Origin: Candidatus Humimonas hydrogenitrophica
Lineage (GTDB): Bacteria; Gemmatimonadota; Gemmatimonadetes; Palauibacterales; Palauibacteraceae
Reading direction: 5' to 3'
Length of the DNA stretch: 64,000 nt
Assembly (NCBI GenBank): GCA_947581615.1
Contig: CANPVD010000110.1
Span: 16,461-80,460, forward strand
Shown: positions 35,701 through 44,041 of the stretch, in pieces
Layout: each line of letters starts with the position of its first letter
Position numbering within the stretch: the first letter of the stretch is position 1
Notes under the pieces: model-generated
Database searches by the model: none
Told to the model about the DNA's origin: nothing
The model's input: only the letters and a program-made list of their open reading frames with translations
Translations under genes and position numbers: made by a program

Positions 35701-36870
35701 GTGGGCACGCGCGTCCTGATCGCAGGGGGTGGGACGGGGGGACACCTCTATCCGGCCCTGAACCTGGCCGATGCGCTGAGTCGCGTCGATCCGATGACGA
35801 ACGTGCTCTACCTGGGAGCGCGGCGCGGGCTGGAGGCCGGCGTGCTTCCGGGGAGAGGCCTCCCCTATCGGCTGCTCCCGATGCAGCCGCTGTTCCGGAG
35901 GCGCCCATGGCGGAACTGGAAGCTGGTGGCGACGGCTCCCGCGGTGGCGTGGGGCACGCTGGCGGCGTTCAGGAGCTTCCGGCCGGACGTGGTGGTGGGA
36001 ACGGGTGGCTACGCGGCCGGACCGGCCCTGGCGTGGGCGATGCTGACCGGCCGGCCGACGGTGCTGCAGGAGCAGAACGCCCGGCCCGGCAGGGTGACGA
36101 GACTGTTCGCCCCGCGAGTCGACCAGCTGCACCTGGGATTCCCGGAGGCGCGAAAGCACCTGGAGCCGGGGCCGGCCACGGAAGTGTTCACCTTCGGGAA
36201 CCCGATCGCGAGACCGGAGCGGACGGCTCCGGGGAGGAGCTTTCCATGGCCGCGGGGCAGGGTGGTGCTGGTGGCGGGAGGGAGCCAGGGAGCCCGGGGG
36301 ATCAACGAGCGACTCCTGGCGGATCTGGGGGAGGGGCCGGCGTGGCCGGAGGGGACCAGTCTGGTGTGGATCGCGGGCCGGGGTCACGCCGAGGCGGTGA
36401 GGCGGTCGGCGGAAGCCCTGCCGAGCTTCGGGCACGTACGCGTCGTGCCCTACATCGAGGATCTCGGCGCCCAGCTCTCGGCCGTCTCCCTGGCCATCGG
36501 GAGGGCCGGGGCGATGTTCGTCTCCGAGCTGGCGGCGGCCGGAGTCCCTGGCGTGCTCGTCCCGTTCCCGGACGCCGCGGATGCGCACCAGAGCGAGAAC
36601 GCTCGCGTGCTGGAGGACGCGGGAGCGGCCGTGGTCCGCGAGGAAGCGGAGCTCCGGCCCGGCGAGCTGTGGGGCCTGGCGGCGGAGATCGTGGCCGACG
36701 AGCCCCGGCGCGCCCGGATGGCAGCGGCAGCGCGAGCGCGGGGCGCTCCGGACGCGGCCGACCGGATTGCCCGGGCGTTGCTGCGTCTGGCGCGGGTCGG
36801 CGGGGCGAACGCGCGGGCTGCCCCCGGCCCGCCGGAGTCCCCGGCCCGGAGGAGAGGGGATGAGCGCTGA
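35701..36870 (+). CDS. murG: UDP-GlcNAc:undecaprenyl-PP-MurNAc-pentapeptide transferase
   Basis: MurG adds GlcNAc to lipid I to form lipid II at the inner face of the membrane. The 389 residues start at a GTG. The N-terminal donor loop is VLIAGGGTGGHLYPALNLA. Other blocks are VVVGTGGYAAGPALAWA, QEQNARPGRVTRLFA, VAGGSQGARGINERL and IGRAGAMFVSELAAAGVPGVLVPFP. The usual HQ.NA motif appears as HQSENARVLEDAGAAVV. The tail after about 360 is Ala/Arg-rich and disordered. The end overlaps murC by 11 nt. Confidence 0.95.
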   Translation: MGTRVLIAGGGTGGHLYPALNLADALSRVDPMTNVLYLGARRGLEAGVLPGRGLPYRLLPMQPLFRRRPWRNWKLVATAPAVAWGTLAAFRSFRPDVVVGTGGYAAGPALAWAMLTGRPTVLQEQNARPGRVTRLFAPRVDQLHLGFPEARKHLEPGPATEVFTFGNPIARPERTAPGRSFPWPRGRVVLVAGGSQGARGINERLLADLGEGPAWPEGTSLVWIAGRGHAEAVRRSAEALPSFGHVRVVPYIEDLGAQLSAVSLAIGRAGAMFVSELAAAGVPGVLVPFPDAADAHQSENARVLEDAGAAVVREEAELRPGELWGLAAEIVADEPRRARMAAAARARGAPDAADRIARALLRLARVGGANARAAPGPPESPARRRGDER

Positions 36871-38371
36871 GGCCGCCGTGCAGGCGTTCGATGGCTGGGG
36901 GAGAGAGGCGCGCGGGTCCGGCCGGAGCTGGGCTCCCCATCGCCTGCCGCGAAGCGCCGACCTTCCGGCCCCGGGGTCCGAGGTCCACCTGATGGGCGCG
37001 GCGGGCGCTGGCATGCGCGCCCTCGCCGTGCTCCTGGCCGGTGCCGGCTATCGGGTCAGCGGTTGCGATCGGAGCGGCGGCCCCGTGGAGGAGATGACCG
37101 GGACGGGCGGCCGACTGGACGATGGACACGACGCCACGCACGCGGAAGGTCCGGCGCTCCTGGTACGAAGCAGTGCGGTGCCGGAGGATCATCCGGAGGT
37201 CCTGGCCGCGCGCCGGCTGGGCGTGCCGGTGTGGCGCCGGGCCCGTGCCCTGGCCGCGCTCGTCAACGACCGCACCCTGGCGGCCGTGAGCGGCACGCAC
37301 GGAAAGACCACCATCACGGCCATGACCGCCCTGGCGGCGGAGGCCGCGGGCCTCGATCCGGCCGCGGCCGTGGGGGGGCGGCTTCCGACCTGGGGCAGCC
37401 ATGCCCGCAGCGGCGGAGGTCGTGTGGCCATCGTCGAGGCGGACGAGTTCGATCGATCCTTCCTGGAGCTGGACCCCGACCTCGCGGTGGTGAGCGCGGT
37501 GGAGGAGGAACACCTGGAGAGCTACGGCAGCGTGGAGGCGCTCGAGGCGGCCTACCGGACCTTCGCCGGCCGGGCGTCGTCCCGCCTGGGCGTGCTGTGG
37601 TGTGCGGATGAGCCGGGGGCCCGGGCCCTGGGCGCCGCGCTCCGGGGGACGGCGTCCTACGGCTTCGCGGCCGGAGCCGACTACCGCGTAGAGCCGGTGG
37701 GGGGAGAGCCCGAGGATGGGGGCGCCGCGCCGCGTCGGGCGCGTTTGCACGCTCCGGAGGGCGAGGTCCCGTTCAGGCTGGGCGCGCCGGGCGCCCACAA
37801 CCTCCAGAACGCCGGCGCGGCTCTGGCGGCGGCCCTGCGGCTGGGGGCCGACGCCGCGGACCTGGAGGACGCTCTGTCCGAATTCACGGGGGTGGCGCGG
37901 CGTCTCCAGCGACTGGCCGCCTCCGACCGCGTCCTCGTGGTGGACGACTACGCCCATCACCCCACCGAGGTGGCCGCCTCCCTGGCCGCCGCCCGGCATC
38001 TGGCGCCCGGCGCGCGGTTGGTGGCCGTCTTCCAGCCGCACCTCTACACGCGCACCCGCCGCTTCGCCGCCGAGTTCGCCGCGGCGTTGGCCGGGGGGGC
38101 GGATCTGGCTTTCGTCCTGCCGGTCTACGGCGCGCGAGAGGTTCCGATCGAGGGGGTCGACGCGAGCCTGGTCCTCCGCGCGGCTTCCGTGGCCCCGGTG
38201 ACCGACGCGGCGCCGGTGGAGGAGACCTCCGCCGAGGAGGTGCTCGACCTCGTGCGCGCGGCGGCGGCGGGCCAGAGTCCGAGGACGCTGTTCCTGTTCA
38301 TGGGCGCCGGCGACATCACCGAGCTCGCGCACGCCTGCGCCGGGGCCGTGAGCGGCCGGGACGTCCCGTGA
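36860..38371 (+). CDS. murC: UDP-MurNAc:L-alanine ligase
   Basis: MurC starts stem-peptide synthesis by adding L-alanine to UDP-MurNAc. The ATG at 36860 gives 503 residues, including 45 or so non-conserved N-terminal residues. The core begins at EVHLMGAAGAGMRALA, followed by LLVRSSAVPEDHPEV, the ATP loop VSGTHGKTTITAM, VEADEFDRSFLEL and the diagnostic VVDDYAHHPTEVAASL. FQPHLYTRTRRFAAEFA also matches. murB, which commonly follows murC, is missing; ftsQ starts at an overlapping GTGA. Confidence 0.95.
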   Translation: MSAEAAVQAFDGWGREARGSGRSWAPHRLPRSADLPAPGSEVHLMGAAGAGMRALAVLLAGAGYRVSGCDRSGGPVEEMTGTGGRLDDGHDATHAEGPALLVRSSAVPEDHPEVLAARRLGVPVWRRARALAALVNDRTLAAVSGTHGKTTITAMTALAAEAAGLDPAAAVGGRLPTWGSHARSGGGRVAIVEADEFDRSFLELDPDLAVVSAVEEEHLESYGSVEALEAAYRTFAGRASSRLGVLWCADEPGARALGAALRGTASYGFAAGADYRVEPVGGEPEDGGAAPRRARLHAPEGEVPFRLGAPGAHNLQNAGAALAAALRLGADAADLEDALSEFTGVARRLQRLAASDRVLVVDDYAHHPTEVAASLAAARHLAPGARLVAVFQPHLYTRTRRFAAEFAAALAGGADLAFVLPVYGAREVPIEGVDASLVLRAASVAPVTDAAPVEETSAEEVLDLVRAAAAGQSPRTLFLFMGAGDITELAHACAGAVSGRDVP

Positions 38372-39102
38372 CGCGCCGCACGCGTCGCCGGGTCTACGTG
38401 GCCACCATGGCGGCCGCGGTGGGGGCCGGGGCTCCACTCTGGGCCCCGGCGGTGCTGGCCCGGCTGCCCGGGTTCCGCGTCGAGGAAGTGCGCGTGGTCG
38501 GCACCCACTACGTGCCGCCCGACCGCGTCGCGTCCCTGGCCTCGGTCGAGCCGGACGCCTCCGTGTGGGACGACCCGGCGCGCTGGGAGGCGCGGGTGCG
38601 GTCGGACCCGATGATCGCGGACGCGCGCGTGCGCCGGACGGGCGCGCACCGGATCGAGATCCATGTGACCGAGATCGAGCCTGTGGCCCTGGTCCCGACG
38701 CCGGACCTCGTCCCGGTCGATTCGGCGGGGCACCTCCTGCCCCTGGATCCGGCGCAGGCGGACCTGGACCTGCCCATCCTGGGATCCGGCGCCACGGTGG
38801 AGGGCGGGCACCTGTCGGATCCGGGGAGCCGGCGGCTGCTCGATGTCCTGGACCGGCTCCGGTCGGCCGAGCCGGGATTCGTTCGGAGTGCGTCCCAGTT
38901 CCTGCGCGTGCCGGGGGGCGTCGAGGTGTTCATGACCGGGGGGGGCGACGCGCGCCGGGTGTATCTGCCGGACTCGGATCCGGAGGCGGGGCTGCGGCGC
39001 GTGGAGGCGGCGCTGGCCGCCCGTGGTGGCGGGTCCTCGGCCGCGCGCGTCGACGCCCGATTCGATGGGCAGGTGGTCGTGGCGGGCAAGGGGGAGTCGT
39101 GA
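38368..39102 (+). CDS. ftsQ: Cell-division protein FtsQ/DivIB
   Basis: FtsQ is a bitopic divisome scaffold connecting early and late division proteins. The 244 residues begin with a basic tip and a helix at about 10-30. A POTRA domain follows (FRVEEVRVVGTHYVPPDRVASLA) and then the beta domain with DARVRRTGAHRIEIHVTEIEPVAL. The helix is unusually Ala/Gly/Pro-rich. It starts with a GTG overlapping murC and overlaps ftsA at GTGA, so translation is coupled through ftsA. Confidence 0.88.
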   Translation: MTRRTRRRVYVATMAAAVGAGAPLWAPAVLARLPGFRVEEVRVVGTHYVPPDRVASLASVEPDASVWDDPARWEARVRSDPMIADARVRRTGAHRIEIHVTEIEPVALVPTPDLVPVDSAGHLLPLDPAQADLDLPILGSGATVEGGHLSDPGSRRLLDVLDRLRSAEPGFVRSASQFLRVPGGVEVFMTGGGDARRVYLPDSDPEAGLRRVEAALAARGGGSSAARVDARFDGQVVVAGKGES

Positions 39103-40322
39103 TCGGCGGGCCGCGCGTGGCGGTGGGGTTGGACGTGGGCTCGACCAAGACCTGTGCCGTGATCCTCGAGTCGGGTCCCGACGGCGAGGGACCGGACAGG
39201 GTCCTGGGCGTGGGGATCGCCCGCACCGAGGGTCTGCGCAGCGAGGCCGTCACCGACCTCGAGGCCACCACGCGCTCCATCCGGGAATCCGTCCGCGAAG
39301 CCGAGATCATGGCGGGCCTCGAGGTGGAGAGCACCTACGTGGGCCTCACCGGCGCCCACGTGGAGGTGGGGTCGAGCTCGGGCGTGGTGGCCGTGTCCGG
39401 CCACGAGATCACCGACCAGGACATGGCCCGCGTCCACGAAGTGGGGCGCGCCGTGGTCGTGCCGCCCGACCGGGAGCTGGTGCACGCGATACCCCAGGAG
39501 TACGCCGTCGATGGCCGGGGGGGGATCCACGCGCCGATCGGGATGAGCGGCACCCGGCTCGAGGCGGAGCTGTGCATCGTGACCGCCGACTCGGCCGCGT
39601 GCCGCGACCTGCGGCGGGCGGTGGACCGCGCCGGCTACGGCGTGGAGGAGCTGGTGCTGGAGCCCCTGGCCAGCAGCCTCGCGGTCCTCCGCGACAGCGA
39701 GCGGGAGGCGGGTGTGGCCCTGCTGGAGGTCGGCGGAGCCCGCACGGAGGTGGCCGTCTTCCACAGCGGCAAGATCCGCCGGCTGACGTCCCTGCGCTGG
39801 GGGGGGCAGTCGGTGACGAACGACATCATCAAGGGGCTCGGCGTCCCGGTCGAGGAGGCCGAGCGGCTCAAGCGCGAGTTCGGCGCCGCGCGCGCCGCCC
39901 TGGTGGACCGCGAGGAGCGGCTCGAGGTGCCGGGCCCGGCGCCCGGCGTCACCCGCAAGGTCTCGAGGGAGCTGCTGGCTCACATCATCGAGCAGCGCCT
40001 CGACGAGATCTTCGGCCTGGTCTACGACGATCTCGAGGAGGCGGGCCTCCGCGAAGGCCTGGCCACGGGAATCGTCCTGACGGGAGGTACGGTGTCCCTG
40101 CCCGGCGCGGTGGAGCTGGCGCAGGGCGTGTTCAACCTGCCGGTGCGGCTCGGCGAGCCCGGCGCGGACCTGACGGGACTCGCCGACGCCGTGCGGCGGC
40201 CCAAGTTCGCCACGGCCGTGGGCCTGGCGCTGTACGGGAAGATGCGGGAGGGACGAAGAGGAGGCGGCGTAGCGGGCCGGACACTGGCCCGGGTCACGGA
40301 GTGGCTGAGGGACTTCTTCTAG
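39099..40322 (+). CDS. ftsA: Cell-division actin homologue FtsA
   Basis: FtsA polymerises on the membrane and tethers FtsZ. The GTG at 39099 overlaps the ftsQ stop and yields 407 residues. Actin-fold motifs are VAVGLDVGSTKTCAVI (phosphate 1), the SHS2 1C domain around VESTYVGLTGAHVEV, ALLEVGGARTEVAVF (phosphate 2) and GIVLTGGTVSLPGAVELA (adenosine motif). The C-terminus TLARVTEWLRDFF is a good amphipathic membrane-targeting helix. ftsZ starts 11 nt downstream. Confidence 0.95.
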   Translation: MIGGPRVAVGLDVGSTKTCAVILESGPDGEGPDRVLGVGIARTEGLRSEAVTDLEATTRSIRESVREAEIMAGLEVESTYVGLTGAHVEVGSSSGVVAVSGHEITDQDMARVHEVGRAVVVPPDRELVHAIPQEYAVDGRGGIHAPIGMSGTRLEAELCIVTADSAACRDLRRAVDRAGYGVEELVLEPLASSLAVLRDSEREAGVALLEVGGARTEVAVFHSGKIRRLTSLRWGGQSVTNDIIKGLGVPVEEAERLKREFGAARAALVDREERLEVPGPAPGVTRKVSRELLAHIIEQRLDEIFGLVYDDLEEAGLREGLATGIVLTGGTVSLPGAVELAQGVFNLPVRLGEPGADLTGLADAVRRPKFATAVGLALYGKMREGRRGGGVAGRTLARVTEWLRDFF

Positions 40323-40333
40323 AGGAGGACAGC

Positions 40334-41542
40334 ATGGTCTTCGAGTTCGATGACAGCATGGCACGGAACGCCAAGATGAAGGTGGTCGGCGTCGGCGGCG
40401 CGGGTGGCAACGCCATCAACCGCATGATCGCCGAGCAGCTCGAGGGCGTGGAGTTCATCGCGATCAACACGGACGTCCAGTCGCTGAAGCGCTGCGAGTC
40501 CCACCTCACCATACAGATCGGGAAGAAGCTGACGCGTGGACTCGGGGCCGGCGCCCGGCCGGAGATCGGTCGGCAGGCCGTCGCCGAGTCCGAGGACGAG
40601 GTGCGCAGGGCGCTGGATGGAGCGGACCTCGTGTTCGTCACCGCGGGTATGGGAGGAGGCACCGGCACGGGGGCCGCGCCCACCGTGGGACGTATCGCCC
40701 GCGAGATGGGTGCCCTGGTCATCGCGATCGTGACGCGTCCGTTCCACTTCGAGGGACGCAAGCGGATGCGCCACGCCGAGATCGGGCTGCGCGAGCTCCG
40801 GCGCACCGTGGACACGATGATCGTGGTGCCCAACGAACGGCTCCTGTCGGTCGTTGGGAAGGGGACGACCTTCCGGGACGCGCTCAAGAAGGCGGACGAG
40901 GTCCTGCTCCACGCCACGCAGGGGATCTCCGACCTCATCAGCGTCACCGGCGAGGTCAACGTGGACTTCGCCGACGTGCGCACCGTGATGTCCAACCGGG
41001 GCGATGCGCTCATGGGAACGGGCAAGGCCACCGGGGAGAACCGGGCCGTCGAATCGGCCCAGCAGGCCATTTGCTCTCCCCTGCTCGACAGCGTATCGAT
41101 CAACGGGGCCACGGGCGTCCTCGTGAACATCTCCGGTGGTCCGGACCTGACGATCGACGAGGTCACGACCATCAACTCGATCGTCCAGGAGGCGGCGGGC
41201 GAGGAGGCCGAGATGATCTTCGGCGCCGTGCAGGACGGAGGCCTCGAGGGCCAGGTGCGCGTGACCGTGATCGCCACCGGCTTCGGCGCGGTCGTCGAGG
41301 AGGAAGAGGAGGAGCGCGTCGAGAGGGCTCCGGTCAGGCGCGTTCCCACGCGGCAGCGCGAGCCGGTCGCGGCCTTCGTCGGTCCGAAGCTGGTGAAGGA
41401 CGAGGGCGAGGTCGGCGAGCCCGCCCCCGAGCGAGAGAAGGCGCCGGAGCGGCGGGAAGAGGAGGAGCACTCGCGTCCCACGCGCCGCGAGGACCTCGAA
41501 GACCTCGAGATCCCGACCTTCATCCGGCGGCAGATGGACTGA
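40334..41542 (+). CDS. ftsZ: Cell-division GTPase FtsZ
   Basis: FtsZ is the tubulin homologue that forms the cytokinetic ring. The ATG at 40334, behind GAGGAGGAC, gives 402 residues. The nucleotide loops are VVGVGGAGGNAINRM, AINTDVQSL and the signature GMGGGTGTGAAP. VNVDFADVRTVMSNRG and GENRAVESAQQAI follow. After about residue 320 comes a charged Glu/Arg/Pro linker. The C-terminal peptide (DLEIPTFIRRQMD) matches the conserved tail that binds FtsA and other partners. It is the last classical dcw gene here. Confidence 0.97.
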   Translation: MVFEFDDSMARNAKMKVVGVGGAGGNAINRMIAEQLEGVEFIAINTDVQSLKRCESHLTIQIGKKLTRGLGAGARPEIGRQAVAESEDEVRRALDGADLVFVTAGMGGGTGTGAAPTVGRIAREMGALVIAIVTRPFHFEGRKRMRHAEIGLRELRRTVDTMIVVPNERLLSVVGKGTTFRDALKKADEVLLHATQGISDLISVTGEVNVDFADVRTVMSNRGDALMGTGKATGENRAVESAQQAICSPLLDSVSINGATGVLVNISGGPDLTIDEVTTINSIVQEAAGEEAEMIFGAVQDGGLEGQVRVTVIATGFGAVVEEEEEERVERAPVRRVPTRQREPVAAFVGPKLVKDEGEVGEPAPEREKAPERREEEEHSRPTRREDLEDLEIPTFIRRQMD

Positions 41543-41570
41543 GTCCGCGAAACAGGCACCCGGAGAGCGC

Positions 41571-42971
41571 ATGCCATCGACGCCCCACGAGCTCGAGCCA
41601 CCGCCGGACCCCGCCGCGCACGGGGATCCCGGTTCCGGGGGACCGCGGTTTCGCGTCCTCGGTATCGCCGCGGGGGTCGTGCTCGCGTCGGTTCTGCTCG
41701 TGAGCCTGATCGCCCGGAGCAGCGGGTCCCAGGCGCCCCGTCCCCCCGACCCGCCCGACTCTCACCCCGCCCTCACTCCCGTGCCCACGCCGGCGGCGGC
41801 TCCGCCGGTGGTGCGGGACGCGGACACCCTTCGAGCGGGCCGCAGCCTGGGGCAGGTTCTCGCCGCGGCCGGTCTGGGCGGAGACGGCTACGCCCAGGTC
41901 CTGACCGCGATCCGTGCCCACGTGAACCCGCGAAAGCTGCCGCGCGGGCTCGTGGTCCGGATGGCGGCACGGGTCCCCGAGACCACGGACCGTGTGGCGC
42001 TGGCCCTCGACCAGGATCGGACCCTGGTCCTGGACCACCGGCGCGAGGGATGGAGAGCCAGGATCGACTCCGTGTCGGTCTCGATCGACACCCTCTACGT
42101 GGGGGGCGTCATCGAGTCCAACCTGTGGACCTCCGAGCTGTTCGGGGACACCGCGCGCCTGGCTCCCAACGAGAACGTCGAGATCTTCCTCAAGCTGGCG
42201 CGGATCTACGCGTGGCAGGTGGACTTCTTCCGCGACATCCGCCCCGGTGACGCCTTCCGGGTGATGGTCCGGCGCGAGGTGCGCCCGGACGGGAGCGTGC
42301 GCCGGGCCGACGTGCTCGCGGCGGAGTTCTTGAACCAGGGACGACGGCTCCCGGCCGTGCGGTTCGTCACGGCGGATGGCCCGGAGGAGTACTACGACGA
42401 GAACGGCAACGCCACCCGAAAGGCGTTCCTGCGGGCCCCGCTGAAGTTCAGCCCGATCACCTCGGGCTTCAGCCGCCGCCGCTACCACCCCATCCTCCAT
42501 CGATGGCGGGCGCACCGGGGCATCGACTACGGCGCCGCCCGCGGCACGAACGTGCACGCCACGGGGGCGGGCGTGGTGACCCGGGCGGGGTGGTGGGACG
42601 GTTACGGCCGCATGATCGAGATTCGCCACAACTCGCTGTACCGCACCCGCTACGCGCACCTGAGCGGGCTGGCCAGGGGCATCCACCCCGGAGTCCGGGT
42701 CCAGCAGAATCAGGTCATCGGCTACGTGGGGATGACGGGCCTGGCCACGGCCCCGCATCTCCACTACGAGTTCCTGGTGAACGGCGTCCAGCGCGATCCG
42801 AGAAGGGTGAAGCTCCCTCCCGGCAAGCCCGTGCCCCAGAGCCAGCTCGCCAGCTTCGAGCGCCGCCGCGATCGGCGGCTGGAACGGCTCGACGGCCTGG
42901 GCTTCCCGCCGGCCGCGCATCTGGCCGCGGCACCGGGCGACACGGATCGCGGCCGGGAGCCCTCCGAGTAG
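41571..42971 (+). CDS. Membrane-anchored M23 (LytM) peptidoglycan endopeptidase
   Basis: This is a predicted zinc endopeptidase, or catalytically active LytM factor, that splits peptidoglycan crosslinks. The 466 residues have an N-terminal helix at about 28-48, a Pro-rich spacer, and an OapA/LysM-like domain from about 85 to 275. The M23 domain is at about 285-405. Its ligands are visible in HRGIDYGAARGTNVHATGAG and HLHYEFLVNG (H-x3-D and H-x-H). Both are intact, so it is probably enzymatic rather than an EnvC-type activator. Its place 28 nt after ftsZ suggests a role in septum splitting. Confidence 0.9.
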   Translation: MPSTPHELEPPPDPAAHGDPGSGGPRFRVLGIAAGVVLASVLLVSLIARSSGSQAPRPPDPPDSHPALTPVPTPAAAPPVVRDADTLRAGRSLGQVLAAAGLGGDGYAQVLTAIRAHVNPRKLPRGLVVRMAARVPETTDRVALALDQDRTLVLDHRREGWRARIDSVSVSIDTLYVGGVIESNLWTSELFGDTARLAPNENVEIFLKLARIYAWQVDFFRDIRPGDAFRVMVRREVRPDGSVRRADVLAAEFLNQGRRLPAVRFVTADGPEEYYDENGNATRKAFLRAPLKFSPITSGFSRRRYHPILHRWRAHRGIDYGAARGTNVHATGAGVVTRAGWWDGYGRMIEIRHNSLYRTRYAHLSGLARGIHPGVRVQQNQVIGYVGMTGLATAPHLHYEFLVNGVQRDPRRVKLPPGKPVPQSQLASFERRRDRRLERLDGLGFPPAAHLAAAPGDTDRGREPSE

Positions 42972-43086
42972 CGGGACGCGAACGAGCCGGCGCCGGATCC
43001 GCTCCGGCCCCGGTCGGTATATTCTCCCGAGACGACGCCGCGCCCCGGCCGCGCGGCTCCCGCCGTGACTTCGACACCGGGGCCCC

Positions 43087-44031
43087 GTGAGCGACACCAG
43101 GCTGGACGTGGGGAGGAAGGCCTCCCTCTGGCAGCGCATCAAGGACATCGCCCTCACCGACGTGGGGACGCTGGTCCGAGGCATCGACGAGGCGTCGATC
43201 GCGGAGCTCGAGCGCCTTCTCCTGGAGTCGGACTTCGGGCTCGATGCGGCACTCGACCTGGTGGACGACCTGGAGCGCGCCGCGCAGCGCGGCGAGGTGA
43301 AGACCGAGCCCCAGCTCCGGGAGCGGCTGGCCGACCGGGTGCGGGAGATCCTGTTGGAGCCCCGCGGAGAAGGGGACGCGCGGCCCGGCCAGGATCTCCG
43401 CTGGCCGGCGGAGGGACCCTGCGTCGTTCTTCTGCTGGGGGTGAACGGCAGCGGCAAGACGACCACGGCGGCCAAGCTCGCGCACCGGGCCCGGGTGGCG
43501 GGGAAGAGCGTGGTCCTGGCGGCCGGAGACACGTTCCGGGCGGCGGCCCGCGAGCAGCTAGAGACCTGGGCCCGCCGCACGGGTGCCCGCTTCGTGGGCG
43601 GCCAGCAGGGCGGGGATCCCGCGGCCGTGGCCTACGACGCGGTCGAGTCCGCGGTGGAGGGAGGCGAGGACCTGGTGATCCTGGACACGGCCGGGCGTCT
43701 CCACACCCACAGGGGCCTGCTGGACGAGCTCGCCAAGGTGGACCGGGTCGTCGGACGCCTGGTGGAGGGCGCCCCCCACGAGAGGCTCCTGGTCGTGGAC
43801 GCGACCTCGGGACAGAACGTCCTGGTCCAGGCACGGGAGTTCGGACACAGGGTCCCGCTCAGCGGCCTCGTCCTCGCCAAGCTCGACTCGACGGCCCGCG
43901 GCGGGGCGGTGGTGGCCGTGGCGCGGGAGACGGGCCTTCCGGTGCGCCTGGTGGGAACGGGGGAGACGCCGGACGACCTGGAGCCCTTCGACCCCTCGCG
44001 CTTCGTGGAGGGGATCCTGGGTCCCGCGTGA
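43087..44031 (+). CDS. ftsY: Signal recognition particle receptor FtsY
   Basis: FtsY is the GTPase receptor that delivers SRP-ribosome complexes to SecYEG. The 314-residue protein lacks the long acidic A domain of enterobacterial FtsY. An N domain of about 95 residues leads into the G domain with LLLGVNGSGKTTTAAKLAH (P-loop), AAGDTFRAAAREQLETWA, LVILDTAGRLHTH, VLAKLDSTARGGAVV and VGTGETPDDLEPFDPSRFV. It starts at a GTG. An upstream TATATT at 43018-43023 may belong to its promoter, without a clear -35. recG follows 10 nt later. Confidence 0.95.
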   Translation: MSDTRLDVGRKASLWQRIKDIALTDVGTLVRGIDEASIAELERLLLESDFGLDAALDLVDDLERAAQRGEVKTEPQLRERLADRVREILLEPRGEGDARPGQDLRWPAEGPCVVLLLGVNGSGKTTTAAKLAHRARVAGKSVVLAAGDTFRAAAREQLETWARRTGARFVGGQQGGDPAAVAYDAVESAVEGGEDLVILDTAGRLHTHRGLLDELAKVDRVVGRLVEGAPHERLLVVDATSGQNVLVQAREFGHRVPLSGLVLAKLDSTARGGAVVAVARETGLPVRLVGTGETPDDLEPFDPSRFVEGILGPA

Positions 44032-44041
44032 GGCCCGCGCC

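Noticed and set aside
36302..38437. 711-codon minus-strand frame opposite murG and murC
   Set aside because: murG and murC are intact on the plus strand with all catalytic motifs. The antisense frame shows no family signature.
43018..43023. TATATT upstream of ftsY as a promoter
   Set aside because: No -35 hexamer is found at 15-19 nt spacing and there is no extended -10. The gene could equally be read from the dcw transcript.
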